64,000 nucleotides of DNA, from positions 5,654,501 to 5,718,500 of the forward strand of contig NC_056406.1 in assembly GCF_905147365.1 (NCBI RefSeq). Reading direction: 5' to 3'. Every line of letters begins with the position of its first letter. Positions within the stretch are counted from its first letter, which is position 1. This DNA comes from Aricia agestis. Lineage: Eukaryota > Arthropoda > Insecta > Lepidoptera > Lycaenidae. The notes beneath the pieces were generated by a model. That model saw only the letters and a program-made list of their open reading frames with translations, did not search any database and was not told the DNA's origin. The translations under genes and the position numbers were made by a program. Positions 46,251 through 58,640 of this stretch are shown here, piece after piece.

Positions 46251-47424
46251 GTATTGTTTCTATTATTTTCACCTGTGTACTTTAAAGACGTTATTCTGGT
46301 TTAAATAGTATAGTAAAAAACTATGTAATGTTAGGTTAGGCTTTTATTTTTTTTATACAATTAATATTTTATACAATATACATACATTATAATACAGAAA
46401 AAAAAACATTTTAAATATTATATTGACAAAAACTAGAAATAATATAAAGTCAATGAAAGTAGGTAGGTATATACATGAGTATCTTAACATAAACCTAAAC
46501 TATAAATAATTTAATAGTAGTCGTGAGGCACATCTTTAATTTTAAAATTATTCTTATAAAATATAAAAACCTGAATTCCTAAAATGAGTTCAGACTTCAT
46601 CACCTATTTATATACAAAACGTAATAGGCGTTTTCATTTATTATGATTAGATAAATAAACATTTCCAGATTCGAGTAACTTTTCTCAGAAAATTTTACTC
46701 AAGTCATAAGAATACATTCGTAGTAAGTACAGAGACCGAATTCTTATCGAATGGACGGAATTATCGAATGGAAGGAAGTATTTTTCATTCGTATGTACAA
46801 AAAAATGTCGCTACACCACACTGCACAGTGTACGGAGGAGACGAAAAATCGGAAATTTTCTATTTTCTTCAATTTTTAATAGGCATTAGTATAATGAATG
46901 CGAGAGTAGAACACCCGCGTGTCAATTCACAATAGTTTTGATGCTACGAGCTACCGAAGTTTGGCGATTTTTAGCGGCCCGAAGCGAAAAGTCCATATTT
47001 CTCCAAAACATTTACGTAATAAATAAAATGTTGTATTCCACCTGAAAGTGTGATCTTCTGTTGTGATCTCACGGGTGATTTTTTTTGTGTGTAGAATACT
47101 TGTATACCTTCAATTTGTCGATATTTTCGATTGCGCGTTTTGTTTGGTTTTGGATTAAAAAAAATAGAAAACCTAAAAATGAAAATTATTTTATTGTAGG
47201 TAAAATATCGACACAGCGGATCAGGAAAAAGGCTTGAAATATACCTTATTTAATAGGCTTTCAGGTGGAAAACAAAATTTTATTTATTATGTGAAAGTGC
47301 TTGCTTGTTTTGCTGTTCGTCTTATTTTTTTTATTTTTTCTGTCTAGCCCCCTTTCGTAACGCGCGATAAGGAACTTCGTTCCAAGAAATCTTTGAAAAG
47401 CAATGAGTATTATTCCTAGACGGG
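46251..47424 (-). other. Convergent 3' region, probably XKR 3' UTR
   Basis: This lies between the Dek poly(A) pair and the XKR stop codon at 47425. Several minus-strand AATAAA words occur (for example near 46335). I see no gene here. Confidence 0.45.
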
Positions 47425-50400
47425 CTATAGTTTGGTTTCGGGCTTGTGCGGGTGCGTGGGGGGCGGTCGGCGCGCGCGGCGACGTCGCTCGTGCGGCGGC
47501 AGCATGTCGGGCCGCACGCCGCGCGCGCTCGATCCCGTGCTGTCGTTGTCGCCGCTGTCCACGTCACCTGTACAAGGAGACAAATTTAATTTAATTGAGA
47601 ATTAGTACAAATTGCCAAAAGTGTGCAATTTATTAATGTTACATTTACAAGTCTATAGCGATCGATTTGTTATGATCAATTTTACATCGTTTACCATATA
47701 AGTTTTACCATAGTATTTAGGCGTTAAGAATGTGACTATAAATAAATAAATAAATAATCTTTTTATTCAAAATGGGTATCATGATACACTTTTTGAAAGT
47801 CGAACGAAGAAACTACGTTGCCTACCACCGGTTCGGGAACTACCCCGCCGAGAAGAACCGGCGTTAGAAACTCGCACGGGGCCATCTTTTGCAAAAAAAT
47901 GGAAAATTACAATGTTATGGCTTACAGCTATGTAACAAAATTAAAAGAAAAGTAACCTGCATGGAGCCACCCTATTCCCAAGGTGTGTTGTCCTCGAAGA
48001 AATCATTGACTTTATAATATGCTTTAGCACACAAACGTTCTTTAACTGCTTTTTTAAATTTCTGAATTCTTACTATTCTTACTCCCGACTGAATTCTTAC
48101 TCCCGACTATTGCTGTCACAATGTAATATCTGAGCTTTACTCGGGCTAAAACTTATGTCACCACAACTCACAATAGAAATATTTGTCTGTTTAGGCATTT
48201 CGGTAGAGTAAACACACAATAAACTAGTAAATACTTTGTCTCCGATGCAGCAACTAGCAGGGTGAACTCACCGTCGCTGCTGTTGTTGCTGGGCAGGTGG
48301 GCGTCGCGCGCGCGCGGCCGCCTCCGCCAGTAGCGGAACTCGCGCGGCAACGTGTACGACCGTGGTAGAGATATCTGAACAAAACAGCAAAATTAATATT
48401 TAAATAGATACTCTCTTCGTTATCATTAATCCGGCCAATTGACTTAGAGCGCCTTCACATTACGTCGCAAGCAGTGCGGCAGCGGCGCGACTTCTATACA
48501 AGACAAGCGATTCATCGATCTATTTGGCACGCTGTCGATCCAAAATTCGTCCATGAATGTGAAAAGCCTGTCGGTCCAAATGGATCGGCTCGACGCGATG
48601 GAATTCCAACTGCGCTGAGCCAATTATTAACGCGGCGCGCTCGTGAATGGTGTTACTCGCGAGTCAAAGACGATTTTGATTTTAGTTTGCGTTTGGAACA
48701 CGTCCGGTGCTGTCGACGCCTACACTCAAAATGATCAAATGGAACGGCTCGCTGGCGTGTTCATGAATGCCATGAATTTGGCTCGGCGCGACATCGAGAT
48801 TCGAGCCTATGGGGCGAGAGCCATCTGGATCGCTCGTGAATCTGAATCGCCTACTCTTAGGTCTGTCAACTGCCTATGAATCAATTTCTTCTATGGTACC
48901 TGACTGTCGATGTCGCTGGGTGGGCGCGGCGTGTCGGCGGCGGCGGACTCCTCCCCGCTGCTGCCGCCTCCACCCTCCTCCTTCTTGCGGTTCCTATCAT
49001 AAAACATCAGTTTAATTTATATAGAGCAGCTACATGTTGTATCAAGCGGCGACAAACGATTCACGATAACACCATACGACCAGTTGAGGGCTCTGTATGA
49101 TATTTAAAACGAATTAATCCAATCCAGCAACCATTACTTTGCTCTCGCTAATATATTAATAATTAACATAAATCAGCATTTTATTGGCTGTATTTTTTAA
49201 GTAACATTAGCTATAGTAACTCACGCATACGAGCCGCTCCAGTGGCAGCAGGCCTGCCTGTTGCAGCCCTCGAGGTAGTGCGGCGCGAGCAGGATCTCGG
49301 GCGTGCGGCACCGCTGTATCTTCCGCATGTGCTCCGCCTTCTTGCCCGCGTACGGGAACCTGTCCGTCTGTCCGTACTGGTTGCACGCCTCCGTGTATAT
49401 ACCCCGCATGCCGTCTATCGCCTGGGCATTCGCGAGTCCGCCGAGGCCGTACTCGCTCTTCATGTAGCCCTGCCCGCTCTCGTCGTAGCCGAAATCGCTT
49501 CGTCGATGTCCCTCCGAGTATATGCTCGCCGTCTGATTCGCCAGGCGGGCTTTATCGAGGGCGGACGTATCGTAGGCGGGGGCGGTGACGTCGGCTACGT
49601 AGGCGGTCCGCGGGCTGCCGGCGAGCACGTTCCGCGGGCTGCGGCAGGCGCCGGCCTCGTAGTTCCGCGTCTCGAGCGCCAGGTAGGTGGTCACATCGCC
49701 CCGCATGTCGCCGGGGTTCTCGTAGAACGTGCGCTCCTTGTACTCGGCGGCGTCGGCGGGGAAGTAGTCCCGCTTGATCTCGGTGTAGGTGGGGTAGCAG
49801 GGGTAGTTCTGGTAGTGGGCGGGGTCGGGCCAGGCGGGGTCGTGCGTCTTGGCGCGCGGGATGGGCTGGCGCTGCAGGCTGCTGTAGATCTCCTCGACGG
49901 CGACGGGCGCGGTCTTGGCGAGCTTGCCCTGCTTGATCTCCTCCTCGATGACGCGCAGTTCCGCCAGCTGCTTCTGCTTCTTCTCCTGCAGTTTCTGCTG
50001 GATGTTGACGCGAGAACCGACGCTCGAGCCTTCGTTCTCCGATGAACCACCCTGAATAAAAAAAAAACATTTTAGATCAATAATATTATGGTTCAATAGT
50101 AATATGAACTACGATCTATTTAAAATTTAACCCGCGCCGTACTCGGAGACATTTAATTAGGATTAACTTTCAATTTAATGACAGATAATGTATGGGGCTT
50201 ATGTGAAAATTTTGAATTACATTTAAGTACCTAATTATAATAAAAACTAAGGAATCGTAACTCCCATACTATTACCGTTTTAAATTTGGTTCCTTTTGAT
50301 CTGTCATGTAACGTCAGCCTAGTACCGCTCATGGTCACCTAAATATTGCAAATGTATTGAAATGTGTACCTAAGGTACACTTTTTTGACAAGTATTGTGG

Positions 50401-53400
50401 AGCATGTTTTTTGACGGAGTTACTTTTCCTTAGTTTTTATTATTCGTAGAATCCAATACAATAACTTGACTGCTATTGATTACCGTCGTGTACTTACATG
50501 ATGGTTGTGTGCGGCGGGCAGCGGGCGGCGCCAGAAGGCGGCGGTGGCGGCGGGCGGCGGCACGAACGACGTCGGCTTCTTTTTCTTGCGAGCGTTCGTG
50601 GCGCTGAACAAATGGACAAACATTGTAGATAATGTCTAAACACACCATGCCGAAGTTCCACGGCGGAAGTTCGGCATGATTACGTCAGCAATGTTGAACG
50701 CATACAATATAACGCAACGTAATTTCGGCATGGTGTGTCATCGGTAATATAAAATACATTGCAGGCGGAATCATGCCGAACTTCCGCCGCCGAATTTCGG
50801 CATGGTGTGCTTAGACAGTGAAACTCTTACTGCCGCACTCAGAGACATATTTTAATTATGATTAACCTTTCATTCCATCAGATCCGGAGTTTGACAGATA
50901 ATGTAATACCTACTTAAGTCAAAGTGTTAATTTAATTACATTTAAGTAATTAATGTTCGTCTCTGAGTGCGGCAATTTGACTGCTGTAAGCCCCGATTGG
51001 TAAATAACTAAATATTAAACTCAATAATTTATTATTGAGTTTAATATTTAGTTTTAATATTAACTAATTAAAGGTACTGTTTATATGTTCCACTATTCTC
51101 TCAAATATGCACAGCTTACCTACTTATACATAAATAAACTTTATAGTCATAGTAACCTGTTGACGGGGTTGGAGAAGCGGCAGTTGAACACGCCCGGTAT
51201 CGCGGTGTTGTCCGCCGCCTTCGGCTTGCCTACGGGAGAGTTCATTATTAATTAAATTAATGTCATTAAGTTTGTAAAATACTTAATACAAAAATATATC
51301 TTTTTTCACTCGTTCTGCATAGAAATAAGAGATAATTTGTTAAACAAACGACGCATATACCTAATAGTAAAATTAGGGCTGTAACCTCACTAGGCGTTCC
51401 ACAGCAACCAAGCGACATTACGAAATTTTAAGGGTGAACTGCACTACGCGTCAGCGGAACTCCACAGCACCCCAGTATTATGGGGTGCTGTGGAGTTCCG
51501 CTGATGTGAGTAAAATGGGCATTGTCCAAAAAAAATCACATGTTCTTTTTATATTTTTTTTTGTTAAAATAGGATATTTTAAGAATATAAATTAAATAAT
51601 ATTGAAATTCATAGGCTACTTTTTTCTCAATAAATTTTTAAAGTTTCGCTCTGACGTCATCATCGGCGGCTAATTGACCTCTGCAGTATGTTTTAAATTT
51701 CCTTTCAATCTTATTTATAATGGTTGGTTCGTCAAATGCAAGTTCTCATTACGTGAAAGCTGATACGAGAAGCTTACCAAAAGTTCGAAACGTAATGTTG
51801 GTCGAATTTATTGCTAATTTAACGCCATTGAAGGTCGAACAAAGGTTAAACATATTTGTTCAAAAATATAAGTAACTAATGGGTATTTTTTCGTTTAAGT
51901 ATGTACAGAAAAACGATCACTGACCTCCTCGAAATGTTTTTGTCATGAGCAAAATTAGAAAAAAATGGACAATCCCCATTGGCCGAAAGCACTATCTCGC
52001 CACTCCAGTCGGCAGGTTACGCCTATTGCCTAGAACTCAAGTCAAACATAAAGATATATAAAAGGTTAACCGTTTTTGGTATCTGACGAAGCGTTGGTGC
52101 TGTTGGTGCCGTGCTGCTCGCCCAGCATGTAGCCCAGCCGCCGCACGTGGAAGTATCTGCACATTAGGCAAATATACTTATTACAAGATGACGCCCGCAA
52201 CTCCATTGCGCCAAAACTCGTTTAACCATACATTTTTTCCGGGATACAAAAGATCCTATTCCCGGGACTTAAAATATCTATATACCAAATTTCAGCAATA
52301 TCGGTTTAGCGGTATGGGCGTTAAGAGGTAACAGAGAGACAGACAGACACACTTTCGCATTTGTAATATTAGTATGGATGGTAGATTCCAGGATTCCGCA
52401 TCTGATGGACGCATGAAGTTAGCGCAGTTAAACAAATAAATACATTTATGTATTTACATTTTATAATATTAATTAACAATAAAAAAGTTGATAAATATTT
52501 AAACTCCATAACTTATCATTGTGGCACTAGGGGCGCTGTTTTGACTCGCACAAATCTGTTAAAGTACAATTTGGAACCGAGCGACATGCGACATGCAGTT
52601 GTCGTCGCAACACTACTGGTCTCTATGTATTTCTATGAAATACCTCGCGCACCTAGCGACTAAATAGAAATACTTAGGAATAGTAGTGTCCCGACGACAC
52701 GTCGACTGCTGTTGCTTCAAGTCGCCCGCTGGCATCTTTATGCTCTAACCGCCATACTCAGAGGCATTTAATTACGATTAACCTTAAATTCAATGAAGAG
52801 TTTGACAGATAATGTACGGGGCTTATGTCAAAATTTTGAATTAATTACATTTAAGTAATTAATGTTCCACTCTGAGTGCGGCAGTCAAACTATCAGTACT
52901 CGCTCACTGACCGGTAGTACAGCATCATGCATATAAGTCCGGCGAGGAAGGCGGCGGCGGCGGCGGCGGGCAGGGCTCCGCCCCGCGCACCGCCGCGCCC
53001 GCCCCACCACCACGCCACCACCAGCACGCCGTTCTCCACGCACATCACGCAGTAGAATATCACCTGGAATTGTGAGATGGTAATAAACAGTCAACGGACA
53101 ATATTTTTTAAAATAAAATAAGGGGGCAAACGAGCAAACGGGTCACCTGATGGAAAGCAACTACCGTCACCCGTGGACACTCGCAACATCAGAAGAGCTG
53201 CAGGTGCGTTGTCTTCCTTTTAAATAAAAAATAACAGAGAATAAAACTAGGAAATCACAAAACGAGCTCGTCTTGAAAGAACAAGAAAAAAAGAGAGTTT
53301 TAATCAGCTTAAAGTAGGATAGTAATTGAACTACCTCTACATATAATACCATAATAAAGATTGGGGCAAAAAGTAAGTAACCAAAAGTATAGTGCAATTT

Positions 53401-56400
53401 ATGTTGTCATTCTAGGTCTGTCTCACTCTTCCAATGATGATAGAGTGAGACTATACTATTATGACGAAGCGTTTGGACTTTGGTTGTATGAGGTTATTAT
53501 CTGCCAAATGTACGGTAAAGCTCATCTTTGTATTCACCGTATAAGAGTTCCTTGATGCACAAGTCATCGAGCATAATACATTTCCTTACAGCGTTTTTTT
53601 TTTCATTTATACAATGAATTTTTTATGCGTCAAGGCTTATGCATACTAACCATCTTCTGCCTATGGTTATGTTCTTGCAGGTTGACGTAAGCGAAGACGT
53701 AGACGAAGGCGATGAGAGCTGACAGAGCCGCACGCCGCGGTCGGCTGATGCGCTCCCCGTGGAACACGCTCTTCGGCGACATCAGCCACAGGAACATCGA
53801 CACCCAGTGCAGACCTGCAAGATTTAAAAAAGTCGTTAAGTCATTGTGACATTTTAATTTTTTTATTGTGTTTTAAAAAATCCAAAGGTCAAAATTATGA
53901 TCATGGCTTTAAAGTAAAATATTAAGATAAGGTAAGATAAATATTCTTTATTGGGCACACATAATAAATTATAACAGTTTAAAGACATTTTTAAAACACA
54001 AGTATACTACAATGGCAGCCTTATTACTTCTTCCAGGCAACCACGGATAGATGAAACATAATATAGTATATAAGGTGAATGTGCCATAAAAAATATATTA
54101 TATAATAAATCAAATGTAACATAATACATATTAATAAATACATACATACATAAATAAATACATATACATACATACATACATACATAATAAATATTAATCT
54201 AAAATACATACTATGTTAATGAATTTAGGATAATATAAGTAGTTAAACCCCATCAATTTTTGTGGTTTTTGGATGAAACTAATTTATTATTATTGATAGA
54301 AGTTTGCATAAAGATTGAGCAGTAACTTAAAGTAATTTAGAATGGCTTACCTATAACTAAAAATACCCAATATTCATAGACTAGAGCGTACACGGTCAGC
54401 GCGCATATCCTCGCAGATACCGTCCCCAACCGCCACAAAAACTGAAAATATAAATTAGTAGCTAGTGACGTTACACTTTTGTATGGGACAATTCGTGACA
54501 CTGGGACGCAAACCCCATACAAATCACAAAAAAAATGCACTTACAGCGCTGCTACTTTCACAGTGAAAGTCTGCAATATAGTTTTGTTACACCTAGCATT
54601 TAAGCAGCTAGTGAGGTTACACTTTTGTATGGGACAATTCGTGACGCTGGGACGCATACCCCATACAAATCACAAAAAAATCGCACTTACAGCGCTGGTA
54701 CTTTCACAGTGAAAGTCTGCAATATAGTTTTGTTACACCTAGCTTATTATTCACACAGCACTCACACATTCAGACAACCCAAACACACTTTACTTTCCCA
54801 CATATTATATATTCTCTTTCTAGATATAAGAATATGCTTTTACCTGGAAAATAACGCCGAGCCAGGTGAGCACCAGGCGGTGGACGTTCTGCAGACGCAC
54901 GTTCTTGCTGAAGCTGGCGAGCGCCCAGCACACCGAGAACAGCGACAGCGACGCCGATATCACGTTCAACTCCGCGAACGCCTTGTTCGCTGAATAAAAA
55001 AAACAACTGAAACTACCAATTGTTATGTGTGTTCATGGGCGTAGCGAGGTACGGGCACCGATTAGCAACCGATAGCCCCCCCCGAAGAAGAAGAATGCTG
55101 AAGAAAATGAAGAGCTATAGGTCGCTAATGCTCACGAGTCTCATAAACGTGGAGCGGAGAGACTTGCGGGGTGAGACGGGAGGCATTTAATATTAAAATA
55201 AAAATCACGAATTCGAAGTCTTAGACGAATAAGGATTTACTTAAACTTGCCCCCCCCCCCCCCCCCCCCTCCCATATATACATGTCGGAGGAAGTCATGA
55301 GTCTGGTTGTTTTCTGATCTGGTGTTGTGCTAACTAAAGTAAGATCGGTGCCCCGAACTCACTGCTCGTTTTGGAATTTGTGTTATGATTATAGAATTCT
55401 AGTAAATTGTGTGAAAGCGTTATAATAGTGTTTATAATAAATTTGTGAATACAAGTGACAATTATTGTTTTGTACCCGCATTTACCCAAAATGACGCCCA
55501 CTAGAATTCCTAACGCTAGCGGCAGAGATGACCAGGACAATAATTCTCCGATATACATGTAGAATCCTGGCTACGCCCATATTGTGTGAGTAGCTTTTAT
55601 AAGATCGGCCGGTGAAACTACGAGAGATTAGCACCGTATTGCATAAAATAACTAACAACTAATAATAATTAGTATAACAATATTATGTCTGACCCCACTC
55701 CTCTTAGATGTCCAATGATATAACTATAACGCAACGCCGTATTAAGCTGATCGCACATTTGTCAGCACCAATGGACGCGCCGTACGCACCGTACACACGT
55801 ATAGTACACGAAATGCGGCGTGTATGTTGCTGACGATTGTACGAGGTTTCACATCATTTCATACGAATTCTAAAATGCGGCGCGTTCGTGCAAACACCTT
55901 TATCCGTCAATGGCGTGTCATTAGCTAGCGAGCTAGCCCCTCACTCCTATATCTTATATCTTTAAACGAGCAATTCTTGTATATATGTATCAAAGCTCGG
56001 TCAAATAGCTACTATCTCTTAATAAATAATAATGATATTCACCTGCGGGCTCGTCGATGTTCGGCTCGAGGGCCGTCCCAAGCTCGTCGCCGGACTCCAG
56101 CTCAGAGTCCTTCAGCAGTATGTGCAGCTGCAGCAGCAGCATCGGCGCCGCCTCGCAGAACGCGTGTACTAGTCGCAACATACCTGTACATTCAACATGA
56201 TGTTAACACAGCGAAAATGTAAATACATAATATATTATATATTATGGCAGTAACGCCTCCGTGGTCTAGTGGTATAGAGCGCGGCTCTTGACTTGGAGGT
56301 CGTGGGTTCGATTCCCGCGTTGGAAACATGTTATTTCCAAGTTTGGTTAGGACAGTGCAGGCTGATCACCTGATTGTCTGACAAGGAAGATGATCCATGC

Positions 56401-57182
56401 GTCGGATGGACATGTAAAAAGTCGGTCCTGCGCCTGATCTCTCGCCGGTCGTGTCGGTCTTCCGTCCCACTGGGTTATGAGAGTAAAGGAATAGAGAGTG
56501 CTCTTGTGTACTGCGCACACACTTGGGCACTATAAAATTACTTCTGCGTAGCTGGCCTGCTTTCAATGAAACCGGCCACTGTCACCGAAACCGGTGTGGG
56601 AGCTATTATTATTATATGGCAATATGAATTTTAGAAGAAAGCTAGAAAGTAAGACAAGATAATCGTTGGAAAAGTTACGGTTCCTGCAGAATTTTATTTT
56701 GAGCATCCGAAATTGCGGTAAATATTCTTGGAAACTTACAAAGATCGCGAACTTGATGTTTCACACGTCTAAGCTCCACTGGCACCAACAAACGGGCGTA
56801 TCTCCAGAGGACGCCCATCTGCAGACAGTGCAGAACTATGGGCAACCAGGGCGGTCTTCCCTTCCGATCCTCATTCGCCCACCAAACGTGCAGGTACCAA
56901 CGTAGAGAAAGAACCTACAATATAAAAATGATGAATTATTAGTTAAATTTGGGTTTGGCGTCTGCTGCATAAACCAAATTAGTGCTAGCAAAATACATTA
57001 ATACATACTTGGGATATAAGTAGTGATGTGATAACAATAGATATTGTGGCTGCAAATGTACATTTATATCCTCTTTCTAATAATGCATAACCCATCACGA
57101 GATCGAAGACCACGTCGCAGAAGTATCCGGCGAGGGATATAACATTGAATAGCACGTCGCAAAGAGGTAGAAATTCTGCCAT
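47425..57182 (-). CDS. XK-related (XKR) multi-pass membrane protein with long C-terminal tail
   Basis: The XKR family includes phospholipid scramblases at the plasma membrane. Exons from the ATG at 57182: 57182-57009, 56914-56740, 56183-56043, 54989-54844, 54441-54351, 53814-53651, 53063-52912, 52156-52071, 51229-51157, 50603-50498, 50051-49225, 48993-48900, 48374-48272, 47567-47425. Product 824 aa. Residues 1-350 hold the hydrophobic XKR core, with family-like blocks: a start MAEFLPLCDVLFNVISLAGY, WLPIVLHCLQMGVLWRYARL, LRLVHAFCEAAPMLLLQLHI and SLFSVCWALASFSKNVR. Residues 350-824 are a hydrophilic tail with coiled-coil-like Gln/Glu/Lys (about 445-475), Tyr-rich and Arg-rich parts, encoded largely by one 827-bp exon. 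All junctions keep frame. Which XKR subfamily member this is, and whether it scrambles lipids, cannot be read from sequence alone. Confidence 0.92.
47725..48085 (-). mobile_element. 3' fragment of the CR1-like LINE family
   Basis: On the minus strand it gives FKKAVKERLCAKAYYKV, nearly identical to the 3' coding end of the LINE at 22486-24096, followed by the shared 3' UTR (CGAGTTTCTAACGCCGGTTC, GAACCGGTGGTAGGCA). It ends in an (ATAA)n tail near 47740. XKR intron 13. Confidence 0.85.
48430..48858. repeat. Probable DNA-element remnant in XKR intron 12
   Basis: Repeated short words (CGCTCGTGAAT, CCATGAATGTG, ATGAATGCCATGAAT) and the opening AGCGCCTTCACATTACG suggest a MITE with subterminal repeats. 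I cannot pair the ends, and it abuts the MITE fragment at 48860-48899. Confidence 0.45.
48860..48899. mobile_element. End fragment of a GTAC(T/C)ATC MITE abutting the XKR exon 12 donor
   Basis: GGTCTGTCAACTGCCTATGA through to ...TATGGTAC matches the right end of the elements at 33268-33710 and 60793-60998. Read on the minus strand its terminal GTACCATAG is the inferred splice donor of XKR exon 12. Confidence 0.8.
50133..50233. mobile_element. Partial MITE, GCCGCACTCAGAG family
   Basis: GCCGTACTCGGAGACATTTA, GACAGATAATGTATGGGGC and AATTACATTTAAGTA match the copies at 50830-50974 and 52749-52883. The right inverted end is missing. Confidence 0.7.
50641..50809. mobile_element. MITE, CACACCATGCCGAAGTT ends
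   Basis: CACACCATGCCGAAGTT and CGAATTTCGGCATGGTGTG are inverted. Shares its interior with the element at 13279-13447. Confidence 0.85.
50830..50974. mobile_element. MITE, GCCGCACTCAGAG family, intact
   Basis: ACTGCCGCACTCAGAGACAT and CGTCTCTGAGTGCGGCA are inverted; 145 bp. Confidence 0.85.
51006..51053. repeat. 22-bp-arm hairpin
   Basis: AACTAAATATTAAACTCAAT pairs with ATTGAGTTTAATATTTAGTT around a very short AT loop. Confidence 0.75.
51451..51504. repeat. Perfect 24-bp-arm hairpin
   Basis: 51451-51474 (TCAGCGGAACTCCACAGC...) is the exact complement of 51481-51504, loop GTATTA. XKR intron 8. Confidence 0.85.
52190..52385 (+). mobile_element. RTE-type LINE 3' tail
   Basis: TTTCAGCAATATCGGTTTAG, GTAACAGAGAGACAGACAGA and CATTTGTAATATTAGTATGG are the characteristic ending of lepidopteran RTE copies. 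Non-coding. Confidence 0.65.
52749..52883. mobile_element. MITE, GCCGCACTCAGAG family, intact
   Basis: CCGCCATACTCAGAGGCATT and CACTCTGAGTGCGGCAG are inverted. It ends 29 bp downstream (on the minus strand) of XKR exon 7. Confidence 0.82.
53108..53222 (-). mobile_element. 3' end fragment of the LINE at 9576-11453
   Basis: Matches the last 115 bp (GGGGGCAAACGAGCAAACGG, ACACTCGCAACATCAGAAGA, GCTGCAGGTGCG). In XKR intron 6. Confidence 0.85.
53925..54250 (-). mobile_element. LINE 3' UTR fragment with TACA microsatellite
   Basis: Read on the minus strand it contains GTGCCCAATAAAGAATATTT and a tail of TTATCTTACC-like repeats, the usual end of a CR1/Jockey-type copy. The (CATA)n run at 54140-54185 lies inside. 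Confidence 0.5.
54459..54746. repeat. Head-to-tail pair of 146-bp units
   Basis: GCTAGTGACGTTACACTTTT at 54461 recurs at 54607 with a few substitutions, and both end TTTTGTTACACCTAGC. Each unit's ends are roughly inverted, so this looks like two adjacent MITE copies. Confidence 0.85.
55035..55580. mobile_element. ATGGGCGTAGC-ended element with a 20-base C run
   Basis: ATGGGCGTAGCGAGG at the left and CCTGGCTACGCCCAT at the right are inverted. The C homopolymer is at 55250-55269. I see no clear target duplication. XKR intron 3. Confidence 0.65.
56255..56616 (+). mobile_element. tRNA-derived SINE
   Basis: The head has an A box (TGGTCTAGTGG, 56262-56272) and a B box (GGGTTCGATTCC, near 56304-56315) with correct spacing for a pol III promoter. 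It continues into a non-tRNA body of about 290 bp and ends in (ATT)n near 56616. The head does not complete an acceptor stem, so it is not a functional tRNA. XKR intron 2. Confidence 0.85.
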
Positions 57183-58204
<1,022 letters not shown>

Positions 58205-58306
58205 TGCTATAAGATTAAACATAAGTTTTATTGACTTATCATTGTAACATTGCTCATATTGAAATGTTGTTGTATTTTTATTTTAAAGGACAATAACGAT
58301 CATTTT

Positions 58307-58312
58307 AATAAA
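58307..58312 (+). terminator. Poly(A) signal of SREK1IP1
   Basis: AATAAA 103 bases after the stop codon, followed by AT-rich sequence. Confidence 0.6.
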
Positions 58313-58429
58313 AAAATATTTCATGTAAGAGATTACTTATGGATTCAATCATAAAAATAATGTTAGACCCTGTCTTAGTAGTCTTGTTCCTGACAACACT
58401 GTAAAACTTTTTTTGCCATTTAACCCGTC

Positions 58430-58640
58430 GGATCGTGGGAAACGCAATAGATATTCTATTGTGTCTCGTTCACCGGTGAGTGTATGGGGCTTGATAAATT
58501 AATATAAAATCTTTTAGATTATTAAAGGGGGTAGCAAGTGCATAATATAACTTTAAATGATTGCTATTAACCCGTCGATTGTGGAAAAACGAGACACAAT
58601 AGAATTTCTATTGTGTCTTGGGTAGCAAGTGCATAATATA
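58430..58640. repeat. Two copies of an ACAATAGAA-TTCTATTGTGTC family
   Basis: ATTCTATTGTGTCTCG and CACAATAGAATTTCTATTGTG with GTAGCAAGTGCATAATATAA repeated at 58532 and 58620. Relatives occur at 29855-29945, 39370-39425, 58970-59040 and 59205-59270. Confidence 0.6.

Noticed and set aside
49242..50045. 267-codon open frame on + opposite XKR exon 11
   Set aside because: It mirrors a GC-rich coding exon on the other strand. Its composition (Leu/Val/Arg/Ala-rich, no domain) is that of an antisense shadow, and the minus frame splices in phase to XKR.
56255..56330. Candidate functional tRNA gene
   Set aside because: A and B boxes are present, but the acceptor stem does not close and the sequence continues into a SINE body with an (ATT)n tail.
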